Source of the DNA: Bacteroidota bacterium
Lineage (GTDB): Bacteria; Bacteroidota; Bacteroidia; Chitinophagales; Saprospiraceae
NCBI GenBank assembly: GCA_024642705.1
Contig: JAHEAQ010000005.1
Span: 44,931-108,930 of the forward strand
Reading direction: 5' to 3'
Length of the DNA stretch: 64,000 nt
This document shows, in pieces, positions 42,152 through 51,530 of this stretch. The position numbers and the translations under genes were made by a program. The notes beneath the pieces were generated by a model. The model saw nothing but the letters and a program-made list of their open reading frames with translations, ran no database searches and was not told where the DNA came from. Position 1 is the stretch's first letter. Each line of letters opens with the position of its first letter.

Positions 42152-44584
42152 TTATTTAACCTCCAATTCCAGAACACCTGAAGATACTCCTTCTTGAGAT
42201 TGTAACTCAATTCTTATAGAATTTGTTTTCACGGGTTCAAATTGCACTTCACTCCAACCATCTTTGATTATACTAAAACCTTCATGGGCATATGCTGCTT
42301 TCCACTCATTATTTTCTAAATACATAACCCTCCAGGAATTAGGAATCCTGCAACCACCCTCGCTTGCTTCATCATCAAACCAATAAATTCGAACAGTTCC
42401 TATTTGCTCTTCGTTTTCAAAGTCATATTGCAACCATTCTTTTGTTCCAAATTTTGGCCACCAATGTACAAATGGATTTTCATGGTCATCTGAAGATTTT
42501 GGTTCATATTGATCTGCCACACTTTCTATATTTCCTTTTAATCCTTCTGAGGCAGATTTTGTGCTTTTTGATGCTAAGGTCGGCTGCATCAATGGTTTTG
42601 TTGCTGAGATATCTGTTGGCAACCAAACTAACATATTATCTTTTCCTCGATTCGCCCATGCATAATAGGGAATTGCTTTTAAATTAATTTTTTCAAGTTC
42701 AAATTCTTCTTTTGAAGTATTGGACTTAACAAGGTTCCCTTGAAATTTTATCGTTTGGATACCTTCCAATAGATTTGGTTCAAATTGGGATTCCATAAGA
42801 GTTTCATTCGATACCAAGACACTCAGAATTCTGTCATCTGGCTGATCCTTACCTTCTAGACAATAAATTAATGGGCCTCTTTGTATTGCAATTCTGTCTT
42901 TATCTGCAGAAATATTCTCATTCGCTATAACTTGTTGGACAGACATTGGTATTTCATATTCCAGAACATCTGCTTCTGCCCATATTCTCTCTATAATGGC
43001 ATATCCTTTTTCAATCTTAGGAACAATTGTTTTACCATTAAGGTTAAAAGTATATTTTGAATCAGAAAAATTTGAGAAGCTATATAAATCAGTCGGGACG
43101 GCTTCATTTTTTGCCCATCCTGGAATTCTTACTTTTAATAGAATTGGTGATAAAGATTTGGATTTTACTTTAATATTTACTTTACCGTCCCAGGGGTAAT
43201 TTGTTTCTTGACTAATAACTGCATAATTTGAATATTTGTCAATATTTTCAATTTGTGTGGAACTTGATATAAATAAATTGATGAAAACTTCATTTTCTTT
43301 TTGTGCGTAAATATATCCTGGTATGGATGGAAAGAATCTTGATACATTTGAGGGGCAACATGCGCATGAAAACCATGGACTCCTTTCAACATTTTTTCTA
43401 CTTTCTAGTGGATTTGGATAAAAAAACCGATCTCCTGAAATAGATAAGCCAGCATTTAATGCATTGTACAATGTACGCTCCATTATATCTACATATTTAC
43501 CATCACCTTCAAGTTGGAACATGCGATGATTCCATAATACGAATGCAATCGAAGCACAAGTCTCACAATAAGCACTATAGTTCGGCAGGTCATAAGGGCC
43601 AGAGAATCCTTCATTGCTGCCAGATGATCCTATGCCACCAGTAACATACATTTTTGTTCCAACCAAATCATTCCAAATACTATGAAGTGAAGTAACGTAA
43701 TCATTATTTTGAGTTAGTGCTGTTACATCTGCCATAGCTGCATACATATAGCAAGCTCTTACAGCATGCCCAGCAATTTCTCGCTGATCAATAACTTTTT
43801 CGTGGTTTTGCATGTATGCATCTCCGTAACCCCTAACATCAAGAAAAAATTTAGCCAACTCCAAATATTTTTTCTCACCTGTTAATTGATATAATTTTGT
43901 CAATCCAATTTCAATTTCTTGGTGCCCAGTCGCTTTTTCAATCTTTCCCCAACCAAAGTTTGCATCTACTAGATCAGCACTTTTTATTGCTATATCTAGC
44001 AATTTTCTTTTTCCAGTTGCCTGATAATAAGCAATTGCTGCTTCATATAAATGACCAAGATTGTACAATTCATGGCTGTGTTGATCTACTCTTTCCCACC
44101 TTTTATCACTTCCTCTATGAAATTGACTTTGCGTAGGCTCTTTAATCTTTCCTGCTGCTTTTTCCTTGTCATAAATGGTTCTCCACGTGTATAGGTATCC
44201 ATCAGGTTCTTGTGCCTTCTCTATTTTATCAATTAATCCATCTACATAATTTTCTAATTCCTCGTTAGGATGTACTTGAATAGAATATGCGGCACCTTCG
44301 ATAATCTTATAAACATCAGAATCATCAAAGGCATAAGTAGTACAAAATGATCCTTCAGCACTTCCTCCTGCAATTTCAAAGTTTTTTACACGCCCGGATT
44401 CTTCACTTTGCCCAAAAGTATATGGAATGGTAACATTTTGCACTGCGTCGAGTCTTGGTAACCAGAAATGATCTGAAATATTAACCTTTGTAAATGGAAC
44501 GGCATGAATTGGATAAGAACTCAGTTGTCCTACTCCTTCCAAAGCAATGGAAAGGATAATACTTAATGTTATACAAAACTTCAT
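42152..44584 (-). CDS. GH127 family glycoside hydrolase (beta-L-arabinofuranosidase-like)
   Basis: The 810-residue product has a signal peptide (first 20 residues). The GH127 catalytic region (about 28-620) carries the zinc-thiolate set expected from Bifidobacterium HypBA1: E341 and C343 (YCETC) and C409/C410 (CACCPSN), one of which (C409 by alignment) would be the nucleophile. Residues after about 690 form a beta-sandwich, galactose-binding-like module (WLQYDFENEEQIGTVRIYW, RIELQSQEG). It likely removes L-arabinofuranose from plant or algal glycans outside the cytoplasm. No SusC/SusD or other glycosidase is adjacent, so the substrate context is missing. Confidence 0.85.
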   Translation of the reverse strand: MKFCITLSIILSIALEGVGQLSSYPIHAVPFTKVNISDHFWLPRLDAVQNVTIPYTFGQSEESGRVKNFEIAGGSAEGSFCTTYAFDDSDVYKIIEGAAYSIQVHPNEELENYVDGLIDKIEKAQEPDGYLYTWRTIYDKEKAAGKIKEPTQSQFHRGSDKRWERVDQHSHELYNLGHLYEAAIAYYQATGKRKLLDIAIKSADLVDANFGWGKIEKATGHQEIEIGLTKLYQLTGEKKYLELAKFFLDVRGYGDAYMQNHEKVIDQREIAGHAVRACYMYAAMADVTALTQNNDYVTSLHSIWNDLVGTKMYVTGGIGSSGSNEGFSGPYDLPNYSAYCETCASIAFVLWNHRMFQLEGDGKYVDIMERTLYNALNAGLSISGDRFFYPNPLESRKNVERSPWFSCACCPSNVSRFFPSIPGYIYAQKENEVFINLFISSSTQIENIDKYSNYAVISQETNYPWDGKVNIKVKSKSLSPILLKVRIPGWAKNEAVPTDLYSFSNFSDSKYTFNLNGKTIVPKIEKGYAIIERIWAEADVLEYEIPMSVQQVIANENISADKDRIAIQRGPLIYCLEGKDQPDDRILSVLVSNETLMESQFEPNLLEGIQTIKFQGNLVKSNTSKEEFELEKINLKAIPYYAWANRGKDNMLVWLPTDISATKPLMQPTLASKSTKSASEGLKGNIESVADQYEPKSSDDHENPFVHWWPKFGTKEWLQYDFENEEQIGTVRIYWFDDEASEGGCRIPNSWRVMYLENNEWKAAYAHEGFSIIKDGWSEVQFEPVKTNSIRIELQSQEGVSSGVLELEVK

Positions 44585-44686
44585 ATTGTTTATTTTGTAC
44601 TAAGATAATAGAATGAAGGGAATATTTTTGAAAAGAGAGCATTGTAATTTTTCTTTGAAGAATTATCAAAGATTGTCAAGCTCACT

Positions 44687-46798
44687 TTAAGAAATTCTAT
44701 TATAAGATTTGTGTTTTCGATGCAAAGCTACCATCTCTCTTCGCAATAATTCATTCTTTGGCATTGCGAGGGTCATATCTTCATTTAATATTTTTTCAGC
44801 GATATGTCTAGCAGCCAATAAAATAGGACCATCATTTGCTAAATTTGCTAAATTGAAGTCCATATACCCGGATTGTTGAACTCCTTCTATATTGCCGGCG
44901 CCCCTTAATTGCATATCTGCTTCAGCAATTTCGAAACCATTGTTTGTTCTCACCATAGTGTGAATTCTCTCTTTTGCTTCTTTAGATACTTTATAACTAG
45001 TCATCAAAATACAATACGATTGATCTGCCCCTCTTCCAACTCTGCCCCTCAACTGATGCAACTGCGAAAGACCAAATCGTTCAGAGTTTTCAATAATCAT
45101 CACTGAAGCATTTGGAACATTGACACCAACCTCTATAACTGTAGTAGCTACCATGATGTGGGTTTTACCTGCAACAAATCGTTCCATCTCAAAATCTTTG
45201 TCCTTTGGTTTCATTTTGCCATGCAATACACTAATGTTAAATTGGCCTGGAGGAAAATATTGCAACAATTGTTCATATCCAGCATTTAAATTTTGCAGAT
45301 CTAAAGTTTCAGACTCATCAATCAATGGAAAAACAACATAAATTTGGCGGCCTTTTGCAATTTCATGATGCATAAATTGTAATACATGTGCCCGCCTGCT
45401 TTCTGTAAAATGGGTTGTTTTGACATCTTTTCGTCCAGGTGGCATCTCATCAATTAATGAAACGTCCAAGTCGCCGTACAATGTCATTGCTAAAGTTCGT
45501 GGAATTGGAGTTGCAGTCATGACCAAAATATGAGGAGGAAGACTTTCATTCTTTCTCCAAAGTTTTGCTCTTTGCACAACACCAAATCTATGTTGTTCAT
45601 CAATAATTGCTAAAGCCAAATTTTTAAACACTACAGGGTCCTCGATCAAAGCATGCGTTCCTATAAGAATATCTATTTCACCTTGCTCTAATGACTGAAG
45701 TAACGCAGCCCTCTTTTTTCCTTTTACCGTGCCAGAAAGAAATGCAACATTAATGTTCATGCCCTTCACGTATTCCATAATTGAATCATAATGTTGGCGT
45801 GCGAGAATCTCCGTAGGTGCCATCATGCAGGTTTGAAAACCATTATCAATAGCTAATAAAATACACATTAATGCCACCATTGTTTTACCACTTCCTACAT
45901 CGCCTTGAACCAAGCGATTCATATGGATTCCTGAACCAAGATCGAATCTAATTTCTTTAATGACTCTTTTTTGTGCTCCAGTTAACTCAAAAGGTAATTT
46001 TTCTTTATAGAATGTATTGAAATGTTCACCCACATATTCAAAAATATGACCCTTGAGATTCTTTTGCCTATTTTTTTTAATTTGTAAAAGACGCATTTGC
46101 ATAAAAAATAACTCTTCAAATTTCAGCCTTTTTTGAGCGTCTTCCAGCAATGATTTATTGGTTGGAAAGTGCATTTCCTTTATCGCTTCATATTTTCCCA
46201 TTAATTTCAAACTGGTTAAAATATAAGTCGGTAAATTTTCAGGAACATCTGTTTTGGAAATCTTTTCGAAAAGACTTACCATAATTCTTCTTATTCCCTT
46301 TGCATCAAGACCACGAGAAGTCAGTTTTTCACTAGAATAATATACAGGGTCAAAATCCCCTTTTATGCTTTCTTTGGCTTTTTCAGCCAGTTCCATTTCT
46401 GGGTGTGGAATGGTCTTTTTGCCTTTATACACGTTGAGCTTTCCGTACAATACATATTCCGAACCAACTTTTAAGGTTTGCTCTAATATTTTTACCCTTT
46501 GAAACCATATCAATTCAATAAATCCAGAATCGTCTTTGAAGAGACCAACAAGTCGTTTTCGATTATTTCCAGTAATCAATTCTAATGAAACGAGTATGCC
46601 TTCTATTTGAACTGGATTACCATCTCCATGCAAATCTTTTATCTTCTGCACCAATGATTTGTCCACATATCGAAAAGGAAATTTATATATTAAGTCTCCA
46701 AATTTAACAACTCCCATTTCGGTTTTTAGAAGATTTGCACGCGTTGGACCAACACCTTTTAGGTACTCAATGGAACTTTCTAGAATTGGAGTATGCAA
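44687..46798 (-). CDS. recG: ATP-dependent DNA helicase RecG
   Basis: The 703-residue protein has the RecG layout: an N-terminal wedge/OB domain (about 1-240), Walker A GDVGSGKT, a DExH-type box (IDEQHRFGV), motif III VMTATPIPRT, and the C-terminal helicase domain with QLRGRVGRG and TEILARQHY. RecG reverses stalled forks and branch-migrates Holliday junctions. The only in-frame start before GVGPTRANLL is a TTG at 46798; no ATG precedes it, and the first internal Met would remove conserved sequence, so TTG is used. Confidence 0.95.
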   Translation of the reverse strand: MHTPILESSIEYLKGVGPTRANLLKTEMGVVKFGDLIYKFPFRYVDKSLVQKIKDLHGDGNPVQIEGILVSLELITGNNRKRLVGLFKDDSGFIELIWFQRVKILEQTLKVGSEYVLYGKLNVYKGKKTIPHPEMELAEKAKESIKGDFDPVYYSSEKLTSRGLDAKGIRRIMVSLFEKISKTDVPENLPTYILTSLKLMGKYEAIKEMHFPTNKSLLEDAQKRLKFEELFFMQMRLLQIKKNRQKNLKGHIFEYVGEHFNTFYKEKLPFELTGAQKRVIKEIRFDLGSGIHMNRLVQGDVGSGKTMVALMCILLAIDNGFQTCMMAPTEILARQHYDSIMEYVKGMNINVAFLSGTVKGKKRAALLQSLEQGEIDILIGTHALIEDPVVFKNLALAIIDEQHRFGVVQRAKLWRKNESLPPHILVMTATPIPRTLAMTLYGDLDVSLIDEMPPGRKDVKTTHFTESRRAHVLQFMHHEIAKGRQIYVVFPLIDESETLDLQNLNAGYEQLLQYFPPGQFNISVLHGKMKPKDKDFEMERFVAGKTHIMVATTVIEVGVNVPNASVMIIENSERFGLSQLHQLRGRVGRGADQSYCILMTSYKVSKEAKERIHTMVRTNNGFEIAEADMQLRGAGNIEGVQQSGYMDFNLANLANDGPILLAARHIAEKILNEDMTLAMPKNELLRREMVALHRKHKSYNRIS

Positions 46799-46860
46799 AT
46801 CTTGTAATTTTGAATTATTCGTAAATGTAAGGAAGTGAATTAAAACATCAATGTTTCACT

Positions 46861-47208
46861 TCACAATTTCAATTTTAATTCTTCTTCACATTCATTTGCA
46901 AATTTCTTATATTTTCTACCTTTTTCATCTTCAGAATTTACCTCACTTAAAATAACTATTTCGAAAGGCTCTCCCATGCCAACCTGGCATGCATCACCAG
47001 AATCTATAGTATAGCAGTACCTAAATTGTGGATAGCTTTTTCCAATGTATGCAATCGATATACTCTTATTTGTATTGTTAATATAATTAAGAGAATTATA
47101 ATCACATACTTGAATCTCTTCCTTTTCACATGAGATGAATATGGATATACTCGCTATTAAAATGAATTTAAATTTTACTAGATTCCGAAAATATTTCAAA
47201 TTATTCAT
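46861..47208 (-). CDS. Small hypothetical lipoprotein
   Basis: The 115-residue product has a basic N-terminus and lipobox IFISC (C27). The mature part of about 88 residues has four cysteines (CDYN, RYCYT, DACQV, NECEE) that could form two disulfides. No family is recognised. It lies 62 bases upstream of recG on the same strand and is divergent from rbfA. Confidence 0.55.
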   Translation of the reverse strand: MNNLKYFRNLVKFKFILIASISIFISCEKEEIQVCDYNSLNYINNTNKSISIAYIGKSYPQFRYCYTIDSGDACQVGMGEPFEIVILSEVNSEDEKGRKYKKFANECEEELKLKL

Positions 47209-47332
47209 GTTTATTATCCTTTGAATGCAGCGAAATGAATAATGTGGTAGATTTTCAAGTATTGTTATAAAGGAAATAGTAAAATTCGAATTTTCAATTT
47301 CATAATGGTCAGCTGAAGCTGATATTAATTAA

Positions 47333-47340
47333 TATCTTTG
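47333..47340 (+). promoter_or_regulatory. rbfA -7 box TATCTTTG
   Basis: An exact TAnnTTTG match, 15 bases before the rbfA ATG, predicting a leader of about ten bases. The -33 region is not distinct. Confidence 0.55.
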
Positions 47341-47355
47341 TAGCAAATAATAATT

Positions 47356-47727
47356 ATGGCGTCAAAGAGAAATCTTCAAGTTGCAGAATTGATAAAAAGA
47401 AACATGGGAACTGTTTTTTTTAATGAAGGATCTTATATATATGGTGATGTTTTAGTTACTGTAACAAATGTAAAATTGACTCCTGATATGGGTCAAGCAA
47501 ATGTATACCTTTCTATATATAATACTGAAAATAAAGAGGGTGTCCTAAAATTGGTGGAGCAGCAAACACATAAATTAAGACAGCAGCTTGCGAATAGAAT
47601 TAAGAAGCACGTGAGAAGAATTCCTGTGATACATTTTTATATGGATGAAACTTTGGATGAAATGTACAAGCTCAATACTTTGTTTGACAAGATTAATAGC
47701 TCTGGTTCAACAAATGAAGAAGAGTGA
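47356..47727 (+). CDS. rbfA: Ribosome-binding factor A
   Basis: This 123-residue KH-fold protein matures the 30S subunit by binding near the 16S rRNA 5' domain. Family features are RNLQVAELIKRNMGTVFF at the start, VTVTNVKLTPDMGQANVYLSI, split here as VTVTNVKLTPDM and ANVYLSIY, and the C-terminal IPVIHFYMDETLDEMYKL. Length is normal. It is transcribed alone from a promoter box at 47333. Confidence 0.93.
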   Translation: MASKRNLQVAELIKRNMGTVFFNEGSYIYGDVLVTVTNVKLTPDMGQANVYLSIYNTENKEGVLKLVEQQTHKLRQQLANRIKKHVRRIPVIHFYMDETLDEMYKLNTLFDKINSSGSTNEEE

Positions 47728-47799
47728 TTTTTGCAAAATTTTAAACTTTTCATTTAGTTAAGAAACCTATTGAGTTCTATTGATTAAGCAATACAACAT

Positions 47800-49290
47800 T
47801 TATTTTTCAACTCTTATTTGTCTTGCTAAAGCAGCATCAAGAGTAATTTTTTTATTCTGATATATTATCTCCACCGTATCCAAGCCAATATTATTAAGTG
47901 TAATGATTTGATTGGGTAAAATACCCATTTCCCACAATTCACTTTCTACTTTGTTGTCCAATTGTTTTTTAGTGATTTTTGCTTTTGATTTTGGTTTCAT
48001 GTCTAATAATGAATGCAAAGGTTTTTCAACCATAGGTGGAATTGGACTGCCATGCGGATCTGTTTTTGGATATCCTAAAGTTTGATCAACCTCATCTAGA
48101 AATTCTTTATTCATAAAATGTTCCATTTTGTCGGCATCTTCATGAATCTGCTGTTCATTAAGTCCAATTTTATCTACGAGATAGGTTTCCCATAAACGGT
48201 GCGCACGCACTAATTCTTCTGCTGCAGATCTTCCTTTTGCACTTAATATCAAAGTTGAATTTTTAATGGAAGCAAGACCATCAGCAACTAAATGATGGCA
48301 TAAATTTTTGACTTTTCTATCTGAGAAATTTAGTTTTTCGCTAAAGTAATCGAATGCGACTCCGTTATCATTATCGACAATTATGGCTTGCCTTAATATA
48401 TCTTCTTGTTCAATTTTCCTTTTTTGTTTCCATTGTCTATAATATTTAAATGCTATTCCTTTTTTAGGAGAAAAAACAACTGCAATCAAATACATAGTAG
48501 TAACAACAACAGTCATAGCAGGGCCAGGCGTTGTGTTAAAAATTATGGAAAGAATCAATCCTAAGTTTGCAGACAATAATCCAATAAAGGCGGATATGAT
48601 AATTGCATTTTTCAATTTGTTCGATAATAACAAAGCAGTGGATGCTGGAGTGATTAGCATAGCAACTACCAATATCACCCCTACACTTCGCAAAGCAGAT
48701 ACCACTGCAAATGACAATAATAACATCAGAAAATAATGAATCATTTTTACGGATATTCCCATAGTCTGGGCGATTGTCTCTTGGAAAGTGGTGATAAAAA
48801 GATATCGATAAAACATCATTACACTTAATACCACAAAAACACAAATTGTTCCTGTGATATATATGTCTTCAAGTGAAATGCTTAATGTTGTTCCAAACAG
48901 GAAATCATTAAGATCAAGATGCACACCCTCTCCTTGACTTATATAGGAGATTCCCATTACTCCAATTGCAAACATGGTCGTGAAGACTATTCCGATTGCA
49001 GCATCATTTTTTGTTTTCACATTGTGTTGGATCCAAGTAATTCCAAATGCTGTGAACAAACCAGCAACGACAGATCCTAGAAAAAAACCAATGGTACTGT
49101 AACCTACTATAAGGAACGCAACAAAGATTCCTGGTAAAATGGCGTGTGCCAGAGCATCTCCTATTAATGACATATTTCTTAATACAATGAAACAGCCAAT
49201 AACACCGCACATGATTCCCACCAGTGATGATGCAACCATTGCACGTATTGCCCAACCAGAACTTAATGCATCAAATAAAAATGAATCCAT
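47800..49290 (-). CDS. Metal ABC transporter permease fused to a DtxR-type regulator
   Basis: The 496-residue protein joins two functions. Residues 1-285 are an ABC-3 (ZnuB/MntB-like) permease with eight or so membrane helices (MSLIGDALAHAILPG). After a basic linker (YYRQWKQKRK), residues 297-360 are a winged helix (FSDRKVKNLCHHLVADGL), 361-415 a DtxR/MntR dimerisation and metal-binding domain (H364, E368, E390, H391; then DPHGSPIP), and 430-496 an SH3/FeoA-like domain. This is the architecture of chlamydial YtgCR. The substrate is probably Mn, Fe or Zn. No ATPase or binding-protein gene is adjacent. A -7 box lies at 49308-49315. Confidence 0.88.
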   Translation of the reverse strand: MDSFLFDALSSGWAIRAMVASSLVGIMCGVIGCFIVLRNMSLIGDALAHAILPGIFVAFLIVGYSTIGFFLGSVVAGLFTAFGITWIQHNVKTKNDAAIGIVFTTMFAIGVMGISYISQGEGVHLDLNDFLFGTTLSISLEDIYITGTICVFVVLSVMMFYRYLFITTFQETIAQTMGISVKMIHYFLMLLLSFAVVSALRSVGVILVVAMLITPASTALLLSNKLKNAIIISAFIGLLSANLGLILSIIFNTTPGPAMTVVVTTMYLIAVVFSPKKGIAFKYYRQWKQKRKIEQEDILRQAIIVDNDNGVAFDYFSEKLNFSDRKVKNLCHHLVADGLASIKNSTLILSAKGRSAAEELVRAHRLWETYLVDKIGLNEQQIHEDADKMEHFMNKEFLDEVDQTLGYPKTDPHGSPIPPMVEKPLHSLLDMKPKSKAKITKKQLDNKVESELWEMGILPNQIITLNNIGLDTVEIIYQNKKITLDAALARQIRVEK

Positions 49291-49307
49291 TTTTTAATAG
49301 TTTGAAT

Positions 49308-49315
49308 CAAAAATA
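49308..49315 (-). promoter_or_regulatory. -7 box TATTTTTG for the permease-regulator gene
   Basis: An exact TAnnTTTG match on the minus strand, 17 bases before the ATG. This suggests the gene is transcribed separately from the ppx gene upstream. Confidence 0.45.
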
Positions 49316-49442
49316 GTATAAATTTAAGATTAATCAAAATATAAATTTAGATTAGCTTAAAAAATTACGTTATCAAACTTTTACTATTAGTTTTAATCCA
49401 CCTTATCAATAAACTAGTTTGGAGAGAATTTTGAAAAAATAA

Positions 49443-50366
49443 TCAAAAATTTATCAGCCCTTTTTCCTTCATTCCAATTAATACACCCTCTTTTAGTGCA
49501 TAAGCTGAAACAGTTATTTTTTTGATTTTAATTTTTGACAATATAAATTTCATTAAATGAAAAGCCACGATAATTAGTGAGGCACGATCTTGAGGAATAT
49601 CAGACCTATTTAACCTTTCTGTTAGGTCTAAGCTTATTAAATCATCATAAGTGTTTTCAAATAATTCTTTTGGGATATCGACAGACAAATTTTCTGAATT
49701 TGAATTTCCCATCATATTGCTGAGGACTTCGAATGATCCTGAGGCTCCAATTAGACTATCAAATTCTAAATATTTGCATTCATATATAAATTTTCTTAGG
49801 TGTCTCTCTAAGAAAAAGTCAATAGAATCAATTTCAGCCTTGCTTATAGGCTCATTTTTGTGAAATCTTCTTTTCAGTACTGCAATGCCAACAGGGTAGC
49901 TATTGCTCCAATAAAAATGGCCGTTTTTTATGATAATAAACTCTACGCTTCCGCCTCCTATGTCCATGATAATATGGTTACCCTGGCTAATAGTAGGTAC
50001 AGCTTGTTGCACTCCTTGATAAATATATCTTGCTTCTTGGATACCGTCAATAATATCTACTTCAAATCCTGAGATTTTTGTAATTTCCATACACAATGCC
50101 TTCCCGTTGGATGCTGTTCGCAAGGCTGCAGTTCCCGTACAATTTATAGAAGCAATATCGTGTTTAGACAAATGTTCGTTAAATAATATAATGCAATTTA
50201 GAGCTCTTTCTATTGCTGCTTGGCCAATTAAGTCAATTCCATTTTCTGCTAAATGAATGTATTGGCGATCTCTTAGATGTTCAATAATTTCTCCATTTAG
50301 TCCAAATGATACAATGAGCAAATGAAAGGTATTGGTTCCTAAATCAATAGCAGCATATTTATTCAT
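49443..50366 (-). CDS. Ppx/GppA family exopolyphosphatase/phosphatase
   Basis: This 307-residue cytoplasmic protein is of the actin-like ASKHA fold. Phosphate loops are AIDLGTNTFHLLI (residues 5-17) and MDIGGGSVEFII (about 131-142), and ATAALRTASN-like sequence (GTAALRTASNGKA) follows the first subdomain. The length is that of the short two-domain form, lacking the C-terminal HD-like domains of E. coli Ppx. Members hydrolyse polyphosphate or pppGpp; which one cannot be told. Its start overlaps the upstream lipoprotein gene by 8 bases. Confidence 0.87.
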   Translation of the reverse strand: MNKYAAIDLGTNTFHLLIVSFGLNGEIIEHLRDRQYIHLAENGIDLIGQAAIERALNCIILFNEHLSKHDIASINCTGTAALRTASNGKALCMEITKISGFEVDIIDGIQEARYIYQGVQQAVPTISQGNHIIMDIGGGSVEFIIIKNGHFYWSNSYPVGIAVLKRRFHKNEPISKAEIDSIDFFLERHLRKFIYECKYLEFDSLIGASGSFEVLSNMMGNSNSENLSVDIPKELFENTYDDLISLDLTERLNRSDIPQDRASLIIVAFHLMKFILSKIKIKKITVSAYALKEGVLIGMKEKGLINF

Positions 50367-50838
50367 TATTGCTTACTTCTTTTGCTTGAGCTATAATATT
50401 ATTATAAAATGTAATTCCTGCTTGTGTAAATCCAGCGCTATATTTTAATTCACCATTTTCATAAAATAAATAATAGGTGCAATTTTCTTGAAAAAAGATT
50501 TTGGCATCCAAAACAATTTTGCCATCCACTTGAAAAATTTGTTGAGCAAAATATGGACAAGAGTTATCTATTTTCAATGGTCTTTTTTGGTCAATATGAC
50601 TGATTGTTTGTTGAATGGAAGATTTTTGATCCTGACTTATACTAAAAGGAAGCGTTGCAAAAATGAAATCTATATAATTACAATTTTCAAACAAATTAAT
50701 CAAAATCTCTTTGGGAATAACTGGAGGAACTTCAATCTCATTTGAAACTGCAATGGATTCATTATTTGACGAAGTATTATCTTTCTGACCGCATGAAAGT
50801 GCCAAAAAAAGGATGGTTAAAATGTAAATATATTTCAT
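50359..50838 (-). CDS. Hypothetical lipoprotein
   Basis: The 159-residue product has lipobox LALSC (C16), then a Ser/Asn-rich spacer and a small globular domain with three cysteines (NCNYIDF, SCPYFAQQ, NCTYYLFY) and the compact strand KIVLDAKIFFQENCTYY. No family is recognised. It is translationally coupled to ppx (8-base overlap) and lies 9 bases after the barrel gene, so the three form one operon. Confidence 0.6.
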   Translation of the reverse strand: MKYIYILTILFLALSCGQKDNTSSNNESIAVSNEIEVPPVIPKEILINLFENCNYIDFIFATLPFSISQDQKSSIQQTISHIDQKRPLKIDNSCPYFAQQIFQVDGKIVLDAKIFFQENCTYYLFYENGELKYSAGFTQAGITFYNNIIAQAKEVSNNE

Positions 50839-50847
50839 TTTTAATTT

Positions 50848-51468
50848 TTAAAATGTGTATTCAGTTCGTAAAGTTATAAAGTATCCTAACAGTGCTTTAA
50901 TCTTTGCTTGATTATTAGTTTCTTGTTTATATAAAGTATTAAGTGATCTGGTAAATCTAAGGCCAATTCCCCATTTCTTGGTAAATGCAAAACCAACTCC
51001 CACTAGTGCTGAAAAATCGTAATTGTTGAATTCACCACTTATGGCATTTGGGCTAAGATTTGAATTTGATGAAATCAACCTTGCAGCTGAGAATCCAGCC
51101 TGAATATTAACTTTATAATAAGCTTCGCTTTCAATCCACCAATCATTCCATTTTATTATAATTGGGAGTTCTGCATAATTTAGATGGATTCTTTGTAAGT
51201 CCTCAAATTGTCCTGGTATAATGGAAGACCTTGAACCTCTTTGGCTAAATAAAAATTCAATATCCATATCAAGTACCGAACTTAATGGAAATTCAACCTT
51301 GAGACCAGCAGATAATCCAAATTTATGGTATCCTGCAACTTGATCGCCATCAATTTGTGAGCCATTGAATCCTGCCACTATTCCACCTTTGAAAAAAGAT
51401 TGAGCACTCGAAGGAATTGTATTCGATAATAGAAAAATGGTTATTATTATTATTTTTACAATATTCAT
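50848..51468 (-). CDS. Outer-membrane beta-barrel protein (PorT-like)
   Basis: The 206-residue product has a signal peptide ending in SSAQ and the typical PorT-family opening GGIVAGFNGSQIDGDQVAGYHKFG, quoted here as GIVAGFNGSQIDGDQ. Barrel strands (MDIEFLFSQRGSRS, NYAELPIIIKW, GLRFTRSL) follow, with an aromatic end (LRTEYTF). PorT-like barrels are common in Bacteroidota; whether this one takes part in T9SS is not shown. It resembles the protein at 41324-42028. First gene of an operon with a lipoprotein and ppx. Confidence 0.75.
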   Translation of the reverse strand: MNIVKIIIITIFLLSNTIPSSAQSFFKGGIVAGFNGSQIDGDQVAGYHKFGLSAGLKVEFPLSSVLDMDIEFLFSQRGSRSSIIPGQFEDLQRIHLNYAELPIIIKWNDWWIESEAYYKVNIQAGFSAARLISSNSNLSPNAISGEFNNYDFSALVGVGFAFTKKWGIGLRFTRSLNTLYKQETNNQAKIKALLGYFITLRTEYTF

Positions 51469-51502
51469 TGTAATACAATTATATAATTCTTTATTGAGAT
51501 TT

Positions 51503-51510
51503 TATATTTG
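51503..51510 (+). promoter_or_regulatory. -7 box TATATTTG for the small-protein/MBL operon
   Basis: An exact TAnnTTTG match, 20 bases before the ATG of the 90-residue protein. Confidence 0.5.
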
Positions 51511-51530
51511 TTTGATAATAAAGCTTCATT

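Noticed and set aside
42364..43644. Plus-strand frames of 60-107 codons inside the GH127 gene
   Set aside because: Shadows of the GH127 coding sequence on the other strand; compositionally odd and without motifs.
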